Shown here: piece by piece, positions 1 to 6,489 of the stretch
How the letters are laid out: every line of letters begins with the position of its first letter
Numbering within the stretch: position 1 is the first letter of the stretch
Origin: Chitinophagaceae bacterium
Lineage (GTDB): Bacteria > Bacteroidota > Bacteroidia > Chitinophagales > Chitinophagaceae
Length of the DNA stretch: 6,489 bases
Assembly: GCA_025924755.1 (NCBI GenBank)
Contig: JAICHT010000211.1
Location: 1-6,489, forward strand
Direction: 5' to 3'
Notes under the pieces: generated by a model
What the model saw: only the letters and a program-made list of their open reading frames with translations
Told to the model about the DNA's origin: nothing
Database searches by the model: none
Translations under genes and position numbers: made by a program

Positions 1-54
1 TAATGTTTCAGGTTTTATAAAAATAAATTGCCATAACAATATATACGATCCCAT

Positions 55-2484
55 TTATTTTGTAGTAATAACCAGGTTGTTTGATGCCAAGCCTTTTGCC
101 TCGGCTTTAAGAGTGATGCTTCCTGCTTGCATTTCGGGCCGCACTATTACCAGGCACCTGCCCCTGAACGTAGTTCTGGCAGGCGTATGAAAGCTTTGCA
201 TATCGGAAGGGTTTGCATTTCCGGTAGCGACAATTTTCCCTTTGCCGCTTATTGAAAAATGTACTGGTATTGTTGCATCTGGTATTACGTGATCGTTTTC
301 ATCCAATACTTCCGCCGTTACAAAACTCAGGTCATACTTGTTGGCGCTAATATGATCTCTGTCTGCAGTAAGCCGAATTTTTTTAGGCGTGCCTGTAGTT
401 TGTAAGGTGATGGAATCTACTGCTTTGCCATCCTTTATACCAATAGCTTTAAGTTCGCCGGGTTGATAGTTTACAGAAAAGGTGGCCGTAATACTAGTGT
501 CGGCTACTGCTTTTTCGGCGATGGTTTTGCCATTTAGCTGAAGGCGAACCAATGGATAGTGCGTATATACATGTACCAGTAATGGCTTGCTTTGTGGTTC
601 GCTGAAATTCCAGGTAGGATATTCATCAGGCCAGCCCCAATAGCTTACCACTTCTTTATGCCCCTCCGGTTCGGGTGCATGTACCAGCATCGCTATGGTT
701 TTTAGTTTCCACACAATATCGCGGTAATACGATTGCGGCTTTTTACCACCAATTAAATCAATATCACCACAATAAGCGTTGAACCATGGCCACGGCATAG
801 CAAAGGTTTTCAGACTATCTAATTCCGTATGACCAATACCGGTTTCACCCATATAATCCATAGCCGTCCACACAAAATCGCCAATCACCCAGGGATGCTG
901 CTCCACTTGTTTCCAGTTTTCATATGCTTCTCCCGGAAAAGACTCGGTACCCATCATGATGCGTTGCGGATGAAGTGCATGATCTTTTTCATACTGTTGC
1001 CATTTATAATTATAACCGCCTACGTCTAGCAAAGCAAAAGCCCGTGCCGTAGTATCCCATTTATATCCCGGATGATCCCAAAAGTCGCAAATAGCTTCAG
1101 TTACCGGCCGGGTAGCATCCAGGCTTCGCACTTCGTTACTCAGCTTTTTTGCAATAGCAAGGCCCGATGAATCTACCCGTTCATTAATTTCATTACCAAT
1201 GCTCCAAAAAATTACGGAAGGATGATTGCGGTCACGCAGCACCATGGCATCAATATCTTTCTTCCACCAATTGTCAAAATAAAGATGATAATCCTGCGGA
1301 TTTTTAGGCCGCTCCCACTGATCAAAAGCTTCGTCTATAACTAATATTCCCAAGCTATCGCAGGCATTCAAGAACTGTTCGGAAGGCGGGTTGTGGCTGG
1401 TACGCACCGCATTATAGCCAAACGATTTTAGAAGCTGCACCCGGCGCACTTCTGCCCTGTCAATAGCAGCAGCACCCAAGGGACCGTTATCGTGGTGCAT
1501 GCAGCCGCCACGAAGTACTGTTTTTTGACCATTTAATAAAAATCCCTTCGCAGCGCTAAATTCAATAGACCGGATCCCAAAGTTATTTACCACCTGGTCT
1601 ACCCGCTTCCCTCCTTTCCAGATTTCTGTTACGGCTTTATATAAATATGGAGCGTCCGTCGACCATAAATGCGGTTTTGTAATTTGAATGTTTTGAATAC
1701 TTCCATTATTGGTATCATTAGCCGTTATAGCACTTTCAGCAGAAGCTATTGTTTTGCCATTCGCATCTTTGATATATGTTTTTACCTGTACAGGAGTGGT
1801 ATTGGCATCGGTTATCAAATTAGTTGCAATACGCACGGTGGCTGCGTCTTTCGATAAGTTTGGTGTGCTGATAAATACACCCCATTGCTGCACATGCACC
1901 GGGCTGGTAGTAGTAAGCCATACGTGGCGATATATTCCCGAACCGCTGTACCACCTGCTGTTCTTCCCTTCGTTGCGTACCCGTACTGCAATAATATTTT
2001 GGCTACCCGCTGGTTTTAAATATGGAGTGATATCATAACTAAATGCCGTATATCCATATGGATGATTGCCTAAATGATGTTCATTGATCCACACATCGCT
2101 ATTCATATAAACGCCATCAAAAAGAATATAATTTTTAGTAAGGCTGCTGGTATTTAATGTAAAATGTTTTCGATACCATGCCACGCCGCCTACAGTATAA
2201 CCCGTGGCCGTAGCACCAATACTGCTCTTTAAAAATGGCCCCTGCACGGTATCATTGGGTGATGGGTTGGTAATGTCTTCAATGCTCCAGTCGTGCGGCA
2301 GATCTACCACACGCCAACCGGCATCGTTCAGGTTTTCTTTTTCACCATTAGCCACATCAGTCTTATTAAATTTCCATTGGTCGTCAAAAAGTTTTTTGCT
2401 TCTGCCATTCTGTGCATTTAAGAGAAGCGAAGGATATCCGACGATTAGTAAAAAGAAGAAAAAGTACTCCAGGTTTTTTTTCAT
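55..2484 (-). CDS. Secreted glycoside hydrolase family 2 enzyme, beta-galactosidase-like
   Basis: This 809-residue retaining glycosidase is probably exported by Sec. Residues 1-24 form a signal peptide (KK, a Phe/Leu-rich core, likely cleavage after LLNA). The order that follows is a GH2 sugar-binding jelly roll (about 28-190), an Ig-like domain (about 195-305), the catalytic TIM barrel (about 307-600), a DUF4982-like domain (about 630-695) and a C-terminal Ig-like domain (about 700-805). The barrel carries the GH2 signatures MHHDNGPLGAA (329-339) and RTSHNPPS (361-368), the acid/base Glu432 in WSIGNE and the probable nucleophile Glu514 in MGTESFP. The Asn-x-Lys motif of beta-glucuronidases is not visible before KKPQSYYRD (581-589), so beta-galactosidase-like activity on an oligosaccharide or plant glycoside is more likely; the exact substrate is unknown. 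The ATG has no Shine-Dalgarno. It lies 69 bp downstream of the PhyH gene on the same strand, so the two may be co-transcribed. Length and all key residues look intact. Confidence 0.93.
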   Translation of the reverse strand: MKKNLEYFFFFLLIVGYPSLLLNAQNGRSKKLFDDQWKFNKTDVANGEKENLNDAGWRVVDLPHDWSIEDITNPSPNDTVQGPFLKSSIGATATGYTVGGVAWYRKHFTLNTSSLTKNYILFDGVYMNSDVWINEHHLGNHPYGYTAFSYDITPYLKPAGSQNIIAVRVRNEGKNSRWYSGSGIYRHVWLTTTSPVHVQQWGVFISTPNLSKDAATVRIATNLITDANTTPVQVKTYIKDANGKTIASAESAITANDTNNGSIQNIQITKPHLWSTDAPYLYKAVTEIWKGGKRVDQVVNNFGIRSIEFSAAKGFLLNGQKTVLRGGCMHHDNGPLGAAAIDRAEVRRVQLLKSFGYNAVRTSHNPPSEQFLNACDSLGILVIDEAFDQWERPKNPQDYHLYFDNWWKKDIDAMVLRDRNHPSVIFWSIGNEINERVDSSGLAIAKKLSNEVRSLDATRPVTEAICDFWDHPGYKWDTTARAFALLDVGGYNYKWQQYEKDHALHPQRIMMGTESFPGEAYENWKQVEQHPWVIGDFVWTAMDYMGETGIGHTELDSLKTFAMPWPWFNAYCGDIDLIGGKKPQSYYRDIVWKLKTIAMLVHAPEPEGHKEVVSYWGWPDEYPTWNFSEPQSKPLLVHVYTHYPLVRLQLNGKTIAEKAVADTSITATFSVNYQPGELKAIGIKDGKAVDSITLQTTGTPKKIRLTADRDHISANKYDLSFVTAEVLDENDHVIPDATIPVHFSISGKGKIVATGNANPSDMQSFHTPARTTFRGRCLVIVRPEMQAGSITLKAEAKGLASNNLVITTK

Positions 2485-2553
2485 ACAACAAACGATATAG
2501 CAAATGTTATTGAATAAAATATTTATCAGAATTTGCAGGCCACAGCAAGCATA

Positions 2554-3408
2554 TTAAACTGATGACACTTCTTTTTCCCAGCCGGTTTCTTTCAGGGCAG
2601 GGTCTTCCTCTTTCTTTAAAAAATCAGCATCAGATAGTGAAGCAGCTTCCCAGTTTAGTATGGCTGCATCCGGCACTATATTCACTGGCATTTTCCAGGA
2701 AGTAGACGTTTCATTATACGCAATATTCGATTGCAAATTATAACAGGAAATGATGGACCATCGGGGGTGTTCGGACAAATTGGCTTCGGATCGGTGTAGT
2801 ATATTGGGATGAAAAAATAATGCATCACCCGGCGCCAATTCCACATATACCAATTCCATTGTTTTAAGTGCATGGTTCACCATTACCATATCAGCGCCTA
2901 CCTGTTCGCCTGAAAAGCCATGGTTCACCCTGCCCATATGATGCGATCCTTTAATTACCTGCAGACAACCATTTTCTTTATTGGCAGCGGTAAGCGCCAC
3001 CATCACGGAAATCAACTGATCGGGAAACATAAACTGGTTTTTATACCAATAGCCATAATCCTGGTGCCATTCCCAGGCGCCACCAACTTTGGGTTCTTTC
3101 TGCATCAGCTTGGAATGGAAGTGACATACCGGCGCGTCGCCTGCTAACAGTTGCGCCACAGCGCTTATCATTTTTTCGCTTCGCGTAAGATAGCCAAACA
3201 CATCATTGCCCGGTGTAAACCATAGGGATAACTTTGTTTTCTTGCCCGACTTGTCATTTAAATCCAATGCATTTTTACGCATGGCATCATCCTGCAATGC
3301 CACATGATAAAGCTTTTGCACTTCGGCTTCGGTACAAAAATTTTTTACTATGATATAACCATCTTTTTGATAGCTTTTAATTTGCTCAGGCGTGAGTTGA
3401 AATGACAT
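2554..3408 (-). CDS. Phytanoyl-CoA dioxygenase (PhyH) family Fe(II)/2-oxoglutarate oxygenase
   Basis: This 284-residue protein has the fold signatures of non-haem Fe(II), 2-oxoglutarate-dependent oxygenases of the PhyH family. It opens with the usual LTPEQIKSYQKDGYIIVKNF start (5-24). The metal site is the facial triad His115-x-Asp117 in WEWHQDYGYW and His205 in FFHPNILHRSEAN, preceded by the typical Pro-Gly-Asp turn (193-195). Arg216 in HPRWS is the expected 2-oxoglutarate carboxylate ligand. No signal peptide or membrane segment is visible, so it should be cytoplasmic, unlike the neighbouring GH2 enzyme. Family members hydroxylate very varied small molecules (phytanoyl-CoA, ectoine, natural products), and nothing here fixes the substrate. 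The gene diverges from the TIM-barrel gene across 181 bp and precedes the GH2 gene by 69 bp with no convincing terminator between. The ATG at 3408-3406 has no Shine-Dalgarno. The family assignment is firm; the role is not. Confidence 0.92.
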   Translation of the reverse strand: MSFQLTPEQIKSYQKDGYIIVKNFCTEAEVQKLYHVALQDDAMRKNALDLNDKSGKKTKLSLWFTPGNDVFGYLTRSEKMISAVAQLLAGDAPVCHFHSKLMQKEPKVGGAWEWHQDYGYWYKNQFMFPDQLISVMVALTAANKENGCLQVIKGSHHMGRVNHGFSGEQVGADMVMVNHALKTMELVYVELAPGDALFFHPNILHRSEANLSEHPRWSIISCYNLQSNIAYNETSTSWKMPVNIVPDAAILNWEAASLSDADFLKKEEDPALKETGWEKEVSSV

Positions 3409-3411
3409 AAA

Positions 3412-3460
3412 CAGGCTTTAAGAGTACAATCAATATAGTTAGTAATGAAGCAGGCTTTAA
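3412..3460. repeat. Pair of 10-bp direct repeats in the divergent intergenic region
   Basis: The decamer CAGGCTTTAA occurs exactly twice, at 3412-3421 and 3451-3460, with starts 39 bp apart (close to four helical turns). Both copies lie just upstream of the PhyH start in the 181-bp region between the divergent genes. This spacing would suit a regulator binding one face of the helix, but the copies could be coincidental in such AT-rich DNA. No TAnnTTTG element was found for the PhyH gene. Confidence 0.3.
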
Positions 3461-3569
3461 AATTAAATCACTATCAGGATATATGAAATTTTAAATTTTT
3501 GAAACACCTGTTTTAACGCATTCAATTTTATACACTGTTTGTGGCAAAAAATAATTTTCGGTTCTATAA

Positions 3570-3577
3570 CAAATTTG
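3570..3577 (+). promoter_or_regulatory. Possible Bacteroidota -7 promoter element for the TIM-barrel gene
   Basis: CAAATTTG matches the Bacteroidota -7 consensus TAnnTTTG at all but the first base and ends 12 bp before the ATG at 3590. The nearest upstream TTTG (3538-3541) is 28 bp away, longer than the usual spacing of about 17-23 bp, so the -33 half is not supported. If real, the transcript would have a very short leader, consistent with the lack of a Shine-Dalgarno. This is a weak call from sequence likeness only. Confidence 0.25.
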
Positions 3578-3589
3578 TACTTTAATGGC

Positions 3590-4504
3590 ATGAATACATC
3601 CAGAAGATCCTTCCTCAAAAAAAGCACGATTGCATTTGCCGGCACTGCCTTATTTTCTAAGAGCATGTTTGCCGCTCCTTACAAAAATGAAGTATTAGGC
3701 CTACAACTTTATTCGGTACGTGACGATATGAAAAACGACCCGCTGGGAACGTTAAAACAATTGGCGGCTATCGGGTATAAAAATGTAGAACATGCCAACT
3801 ATGTGAACGGTAAATTTTACGGGTATTCGCCAACCGACTTTAAAAAAGTGCTGGACGACCTGGGATTAAAAATGCCAAGCGGCCATACGGTAATGGGCAA
3901 ACAAGCATGGAACGATGCTACCAAAGATTTTACCGACCAATGGAAGCAAACCGTAGCAGATGCGGCCACTGTAGGGCAGCAATATGTAATAAGCCCATGG
4001 CTGGATGAAAGCCTCCGCAAAAATTATGATGACCTTTTAAGTTTCTTAGACCTCTTTAATAAGTGTGGCGAACTGTGCAAAAAATCAGGGTTAAAATTTG
4101 GCTATCACAACCATGATTTTGAATTTAAGTACTCGCTTAACAATCAAAAGATTTACGATATTATTTTAAAACATACCGACCCGGCCTTAGTAGCCCAGCA
4201 ATTAGATATGGGTAATATGTACGGAGCCGGCGGAAGAGCATTGGAGATTTTAAAACAATATCCCGGCAGGTTTGAATTGCTTCATGTTAAAGACGAAATT
4301 AAAAGTGCCAAAGGCGAAATGAATGACGGATATGAAAGTACGGTTTTAGGAAAAGGCATCCTGCCCGTAAAACAAATAGTTGACCTGGCTAAAAAATCAG
4401 GCGGTACTTCTTATTATATTATCGAACAGGAATCTTACCAGGATAAAACGCCGGTTGCTGCTGCAAAAGAAGATTTTACTGTAATGAAAAAATGGGGATA
4501 TTAA
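3590..4504 (+). CDS. Tat-exported sugar phosphate isomerase/epimerase (xylose-isomerase-like TIM barrel)
   Basis: This 304-residue protein starts with a textbook Tat signal: SRRSFLK at 4-10, a hydrophobic stretch to about 22 and likely cleavage near FAAP (27-30). The rest is a single xylose-isomerase-like TIM barrel (AP endonuclease 2 superfamily), opening with LGLQLYSVRDD (36-46). Candidate metal and substrate residues are Glu67, the YHNHDFEF block (172-179), Asp206 in QLDMGN, His232 in LHVKD and Glu279 in IIEQES. Despite the usual database name, the Tat signal places it in the periplasm, where sugar phosphates are unlikely substrates; a free sugar, keto-sugar or glycoside is more plausible. 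Related folds epimerise ketoses, dehydrate inosose (IolE) or cleave 3-keto-C-glycosides (DgpC/CarC-type). An in-frame TTG at 3539 would add 17 residues but would bury the Tat motif, so the ATG at 3590 is preferred. The GMC oxidoreductase gene follows on the same strand after 193 bp. Confidence 0.9.
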   Translation: MNTSRRSFLKKSTIAFAGTALFSKSMFAAPYKNEVLGLQLYSVRDDMKNDPLGTLKQLAAIGYKNVEHANYVNGKFYGYSPTDFKKVLDDLGLKMPSGHTVMGKQAWNDATKDFTDQWKQTVADAATVGQQYVISPWLDESLRKNYDDLLSFLDLFNKCGELCKKSGLKFGYHNHDFEFKYSLNNQKIYDIILKHTDPALVAQQLDMGNMYGAGGRALEILKQYPGRFELLHVKDEIKSAKGEMNDGYESTVLGKGILPVKQIVDLAKKSGGTSYYIIEQESYQDKTPVAAAKEDFTVMKKWGY

Positions 4505-4525
4505 AACCGTTTACTATTCATTGCC

Positions 4526-4533
4526 TAATTTTG
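4526..4533 (+). promoter_or_regulatory. Candidate Bacteroidota -7 promoter element upstream of the GMC gene
   Basis: TAATTTTG is an exact match to the Bacteroidota -7 consensus TAnnTTTG. It lies 22 bp after the stop of the TIM-barrel gene and 164 bp before the GMC start. No good TTTG -33 element sits at the right distance upstream. If used, it would give the GMC gene its own promoter and a leader of about 155-160 nt that contains the hairpin at 4638-4656. An 8-bp degenerate match can arise by chance in AT-rich DNA. Confidence 0.33.
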
Positions 4534-4637
4534 TGGATCAGCAGAAACTTTTATTGATATCGTACTACTTATAATTAGAAGCTATTATCATTACAGTTAA
4601 CTATTTATCAATTAGAAGAACAACTCACTTATAAAAA

Positions 4638-4656
4638 ACCGTATAAAAAATACGGT
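4638..4656. terminator. Perfect 7-bp inverted repeat hairpin between the TIM-barrel and GMC genes
   Basis: ACCGTAT (4638-4644) and ATACGGT (4650-4656) are perfect inverted repeats around a five-A loop. An A-run lies to the left (4633-4637) and a T-rich stretch to the right from 4663. Read on the minus strand the stem is followed directly by a T-run, the form of an intrinsic terminator, but no minus-strand gene ends here. Read on the plus strand the T-rich stretch begins 6 nt after the stem, so it would be an imperfect terminator for the gene ending at 4504. It could instead be a leader structure of the GMC mRNA. It is the only clear GC-containing hairpin in the intergenic DNA; its function is uncertain. 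Confidence 0.4.
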
Positions 4657-4697
4657 AGCAGGTTTTATTTTACATTCACTGTATAACGATTACGCAT

Positions 4698-6437
4698 ATG
4701 GGAGATTTTCAGATAAAGAAACAGCCTAAAGTTTATGATGCCGTTATTGTAGGCTCCGGTGCCGGTGGCGGTATGGCCACTTATGTACTGGCAAACGCCG
4801 GGTTGAAAGTGGCGTTGATAGAAGCAGGCCCGATGTACGATCCTAAAAAAGATTCCAACCAGTTAAAGAATCCCTGGGAGTCGCCGCGGCGCGGGGCTTC
4901 TACCAAATTTCGCCCATTTGGTGATTTTGATGGTTGCTATTGGGGCTGGGAAATTGATGGCGAACCGTATACGCAGGCAGAAGGCTCTAACTGGGAATGG
5001 TGGCGGGCCCGTATGCTGGGTGGCCGTACCAACCACTGGGGACGTATATCACTTCGCTTTGGACCAAAAGATTTTAAGCGCAAAAGCATTGATGGATTGG
5101 GTGACGACTGGCCCATAAGCTATGATGATGTAAAACCTTATTACGATAAAATTGACCGATTGCTGGGTGTGTTTGGTACTAATGAAGGTTTGGAAGATGA
5201 TCCCGATGGTATTTTTCTTCCGCCACCAAAACCGCGGCTGCACGAACTGTTTATCAAAAAAGCTGCTACCAATATTGGCATACCTGTTATTCCTTCCCGC
5301 TTATCTATTCTTACCAAAGCAATTAATAAGGATCGGGGCCAATGTTTTTATTGCGCCCAGTGCGGCAGAAGTTGTAAAGTATATGCCGATTTTTCTTCGT
5401 CCTCCGCTTTGATTATTCCTGCGTTAAGAACGGGCAATGTAGATCTGTTTACCAATGCAATGGCCCGCGAAGTTTTAACGGATCGCGAAGGAAAAGCAAC
5501 AGGCGTATCTTATATTGATAAAACAGATTCACAGGAATACCAGGTTACCGGCAAAACCGTGATATTGGCAGCCTCTGCCTGCGAATCGGCACGGCTGTTA
5601 TTAAATTCAAAATCGCAGCGGCACCCCAATGGTTTAGCCAATTCCAGCAACGTAGTAGGAAAGTATTTGCATGATTCCACCGGTGCCGATATGGGTGGTA
5701 TTATTCCGGAATTGTTTGACCGCAAACGCTATAACGAAGACGGTGTTGGCGGCATGCACGTATATACGCCCTGGTGGCTGGATAATAAAAAACTGGATTT
5801 CCCGCGTGGTTATCATATTGAATATGGCGGCGGCTTTGGAATGCCTTTATACGGATTTAACTGGGGCATTGAAAATTTAAATGGCAAGTATGCGGTAAAA
5901 GGCAAGCATAAAGAAGCGGGTGGATATGGCGCTTCGCTGAAAGAAGATTATCGGTATTTTTTTGGAGCGCATGTGGGTATGGCAGGCCGCGGCGAAGCCA
6001 TTGCGCGGGAAGACAGCTATTGCGAAATTGACCCAAGCGTGGTAGACAAATACGGCATACCGGTATTGCGTTTTCATACTACGTATACGGATTATGAAAT
6101 AAAGCAGGCCAAGCATATGAAGGAAACCTTTTCAGAAATTCTTCATTCGATGGGTGCGGTAATTACTTGGGGTGGCGATGATGGCCCGAAAAATAATTAC
6201 GGATTGCATGCTCCTGGTAATATCATTCATGAAGCCGGTACGGTTCGTATGGGCAACGATGCCAGGCGGTCGCCTTTAAATAAATGGGGGCAGGCGCATG
6301 ATTGCAAAAATTTATTTAATGTAGACGGCGGAATGTTTGTATCACAGGGAGATAAAAATATCACCTGGACGATCCTTGCTTTATCTATGCGCACTTCAGA
6401 ATATATTGTAGACCAGCTGAAGAAAAATAATATTTAA
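4698..6437 (+). CDS. GMC-family FAD-dependent sugar/glycoside dehydrogenase, large subunit
   Basis: This 579-residue flavoprotein has the GMC oxidoreductase layout. The FAD Rossmann motif GSGAGGG is at 19-25 with the ribose-binding Glu42 ending the second strand (LIEAG). The FAD-contact motif GGRTNHWG is at 108-115. The C-terminal GMC domain contains the catalytic pair His511 (HEAGTVRMG) and Asn554 (DKNITWTILALSMRTSEYI). Residues 216-226 hold C-x2-C-x2-C-x3-C, in the region where FAD glucose dehydrogenase and related enzymes bind an Fe-S cluster, so electron transfer to a cytochrome or quinone is likelier than use of oxygen. It has no signal peptide. Relatives (gluconate 2-dehydrogenase, fructose dehydrogenase, glucoside 3-dehydrogenase) are periplasmic, the large subunit being carried out by a Tat-signal small subunit. 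The ORF starting at 6477 with Met-Asp-Arg-Arg is the natural candidate for that partner. The sugar and the carbon oxidised cannot be told from sequence; C3 oxidation of glycosides is a reasonable guess. The ATG has no Shine-Dalgarno. Confidence 0.93.
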   Translation: MGDFQIKKQPKVYDAVIVGSGAGGGMATYVLANAGLKVALIEAGPMYDPKKDSNQLKNPWESPRRGASTKFRPFGDFDGCYWGWEIDGEPYTQAEGSNWEWWRARMLGGRTNHWGRISLRFGPKDFKRKSIDGLGDDWPISYDDVKPYYDKIDRLLGVFGTNEGLEDDPDGIFLPPPKPRLHELFIKKAATNIGIPVIPSRLSILTKAINKDRGQCFYCAQCGRSCKVYADFSSSSALIIPALRTGNVDLFTNAMAREVLTDREGKATGVSYIDKTDSQEYQVTGKTVILAASACESARLLLNSKSQRHPNGLANSSNVVGKYLHDSTGADMGGIIPELFDRKRYNEDGVGGMHVYTPWWLDNKKLDFPRGYHIEYGGGFGMPLYGFNWGIENLNGKYAVKGKHKEAGGYGASLKEDYRYFFGAHVGMAGRGEAIAREDSYCEIDPSVVDKYGIPVLRFHTTYTDYEIKQAKHMKETFSEILHSMGAVITWGGDDGPKNNYGLHAPGNIIHEAGTVRMGNDARRSPLNKWGQAHDCKNLFNVDGGMFVSQGDKNITWTILALSMRTSEYIVDQLKKNNI

Positions 6438-6476
6438 TCTATAAATTTCTTTCAATTTTTTGTAAAAATTAAAACG

Positions 6477-6489
6477 ATGGATAGAAGAA
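6477..6489 (+). CDS. Start of a truncated gene, possibly the Tat-exported small subunit of the GMC dehydrogenase
   Basis: An ATG 39 bp after the GMC stop opens a frame of only four full codons, Met-Asp-Arg-Arg, before the window ends. The upstream bases are A-rich (TGTAAAAATTAAAACG), as is usual before Bacteroidota starts. A twin Arg at residues 3-4 right after the start is how many Tat signals of the gluconate 2-dehydrogenase subunit 3 family begin, and that family is the usual neighbour of this type of GMC enzyme. With so few codons, the identity is inferred mainly from context. Confidence 0.45.

Noticed and set aside
1..54. On the minus strand an ATG directly follows the GH2 stop in the same frame and stays open for 18 codons to the window edge.
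   Set aside because: Eighteen codons of AT-rich sequence with no recognisable motif are easily open by chance, and the frame runs off the window. It cannot be supported as a gene.
1709..2038. A 109-codon plus-strand open frame opposite the GH2 gene, and similar shorter frames opposite or inside the other genes.
   Set aside because: They lie wholly within strongly supported genes, have no recognisable domains and show compositions expected from the opposite or shifted frame of a real gene.
55..2484. The GH2 enzyme as a beta-glucuronidase.
   Set aside because: The Asn-x-Lys motif that binds the glucuronate carboxylate is not seen before KKPQSYYRD, and the DUF4982 plus C-terminal Ig-like layout is more typical of beta-galactosidase-like members.
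2485..2553. Short inverted repeats (TTGC/GCAA and an ATAAA/TTTAT pair) between the PhyH and GH2 genes as a terminator.
   Set aside because: The stems are only 4-5 bp, one is AT-only, and no T-run follows on the minus strand.
3539..3589. An in-frame TTG start that would add 17 residues to the TIM-barrel protein.
   Set aside because: The extension would put the twin-arginine motif more than 20 residues from the N-terminus, overlaps the likely promoter, and lacks a Shine-Dalgarno. The ATG at 3590 gives a normal Tat signal.
6454..6470. AT-only inverted repeat AATTTTT/AAAAATT between the GMC gene and the next ORF.
   Set aside because: It contains no G or C in the stem, has a 3-nt loop and lies in AT-rich spacer DNA, so a stable terminator is unlikely; the short 39-bp gap also suggests the genes are read together.

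Overview
The window reads as a chromosomal segment of a Bacteroidota bacterium, probably of the Chitinophagaceae or a related family. Four things point that way. No start codon has a Shine-Dalgarno sequence in front of it. The intergenic DNA is AT-rich and contains matches to the Bacteroidota -7 promoter element TAnnTTTG. The secreted GH2 glycosidase has the C-terminal DUF4982 plus Ig-like arrangement common in this phylum. The GMC oxidoreductase is followed by what looks like the start of a Tat-exported partner gene. The taxon is inferred from these traits, not from a database match.

Layout: two genes lie on the minus strand and two complete genes plus one fragment on the plus strand, diverging from a 181-bp intergenic region (3409-3589). 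On the minus strand a phytanoyl-CoA dioxygenase (PhyH)-family Fe(II)/2-oxoglutarate oxygenase (3408-2554) is followed after 69 bp by a Sec-exported GH2 glycoside hydrolase (2484-55), probably a beta-galactosidase-like enzyme. On the plus strand a Tat-signal sugar isomerase/epimerase with a xylose-isomerase-like TIM barrel (3590-4504) is followed, after a 193-bp gap holding a candidate promoter and a hairpin, by a GMC-family FAD oxidoreductase with a four-cysteine cluster (4698-6437). After 39 bp a new ORF starts at 6477 with Met-Asp-Arg-Arg and is cut by the window edge.

How the genes may work together (inference): GMC flavoproteins of this type form periplasmic sugar or glycoside dehydrogenases with a small Tat-carrying subunit (gluconate 2-dehydrogenase subunit 3 family), and some oxidise glycosides at C3. 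Xylose-isomerase-fold enzymes are known to act on 3-keto-glycosides in C-glycoside deglycosylation. A Tat-exported TIM-barrel enzyme beside a GMC dehydrogenase, with a secreted GH2 nearby, therefore suggests glycoside breakdown in the periplasm, possibly by oxidation followed by cleavage or epimerisation. No substrate can be read from the sequence, and the PhyH enzyme has no obvious place in the scheme.

No tRNA, rRNA, CRISPR array, insertion sequence or integration site was seen. The known families present are ordinary for this phylum; the most interesting point is the possible 3-keto-glycoside module, not a clearly new system.
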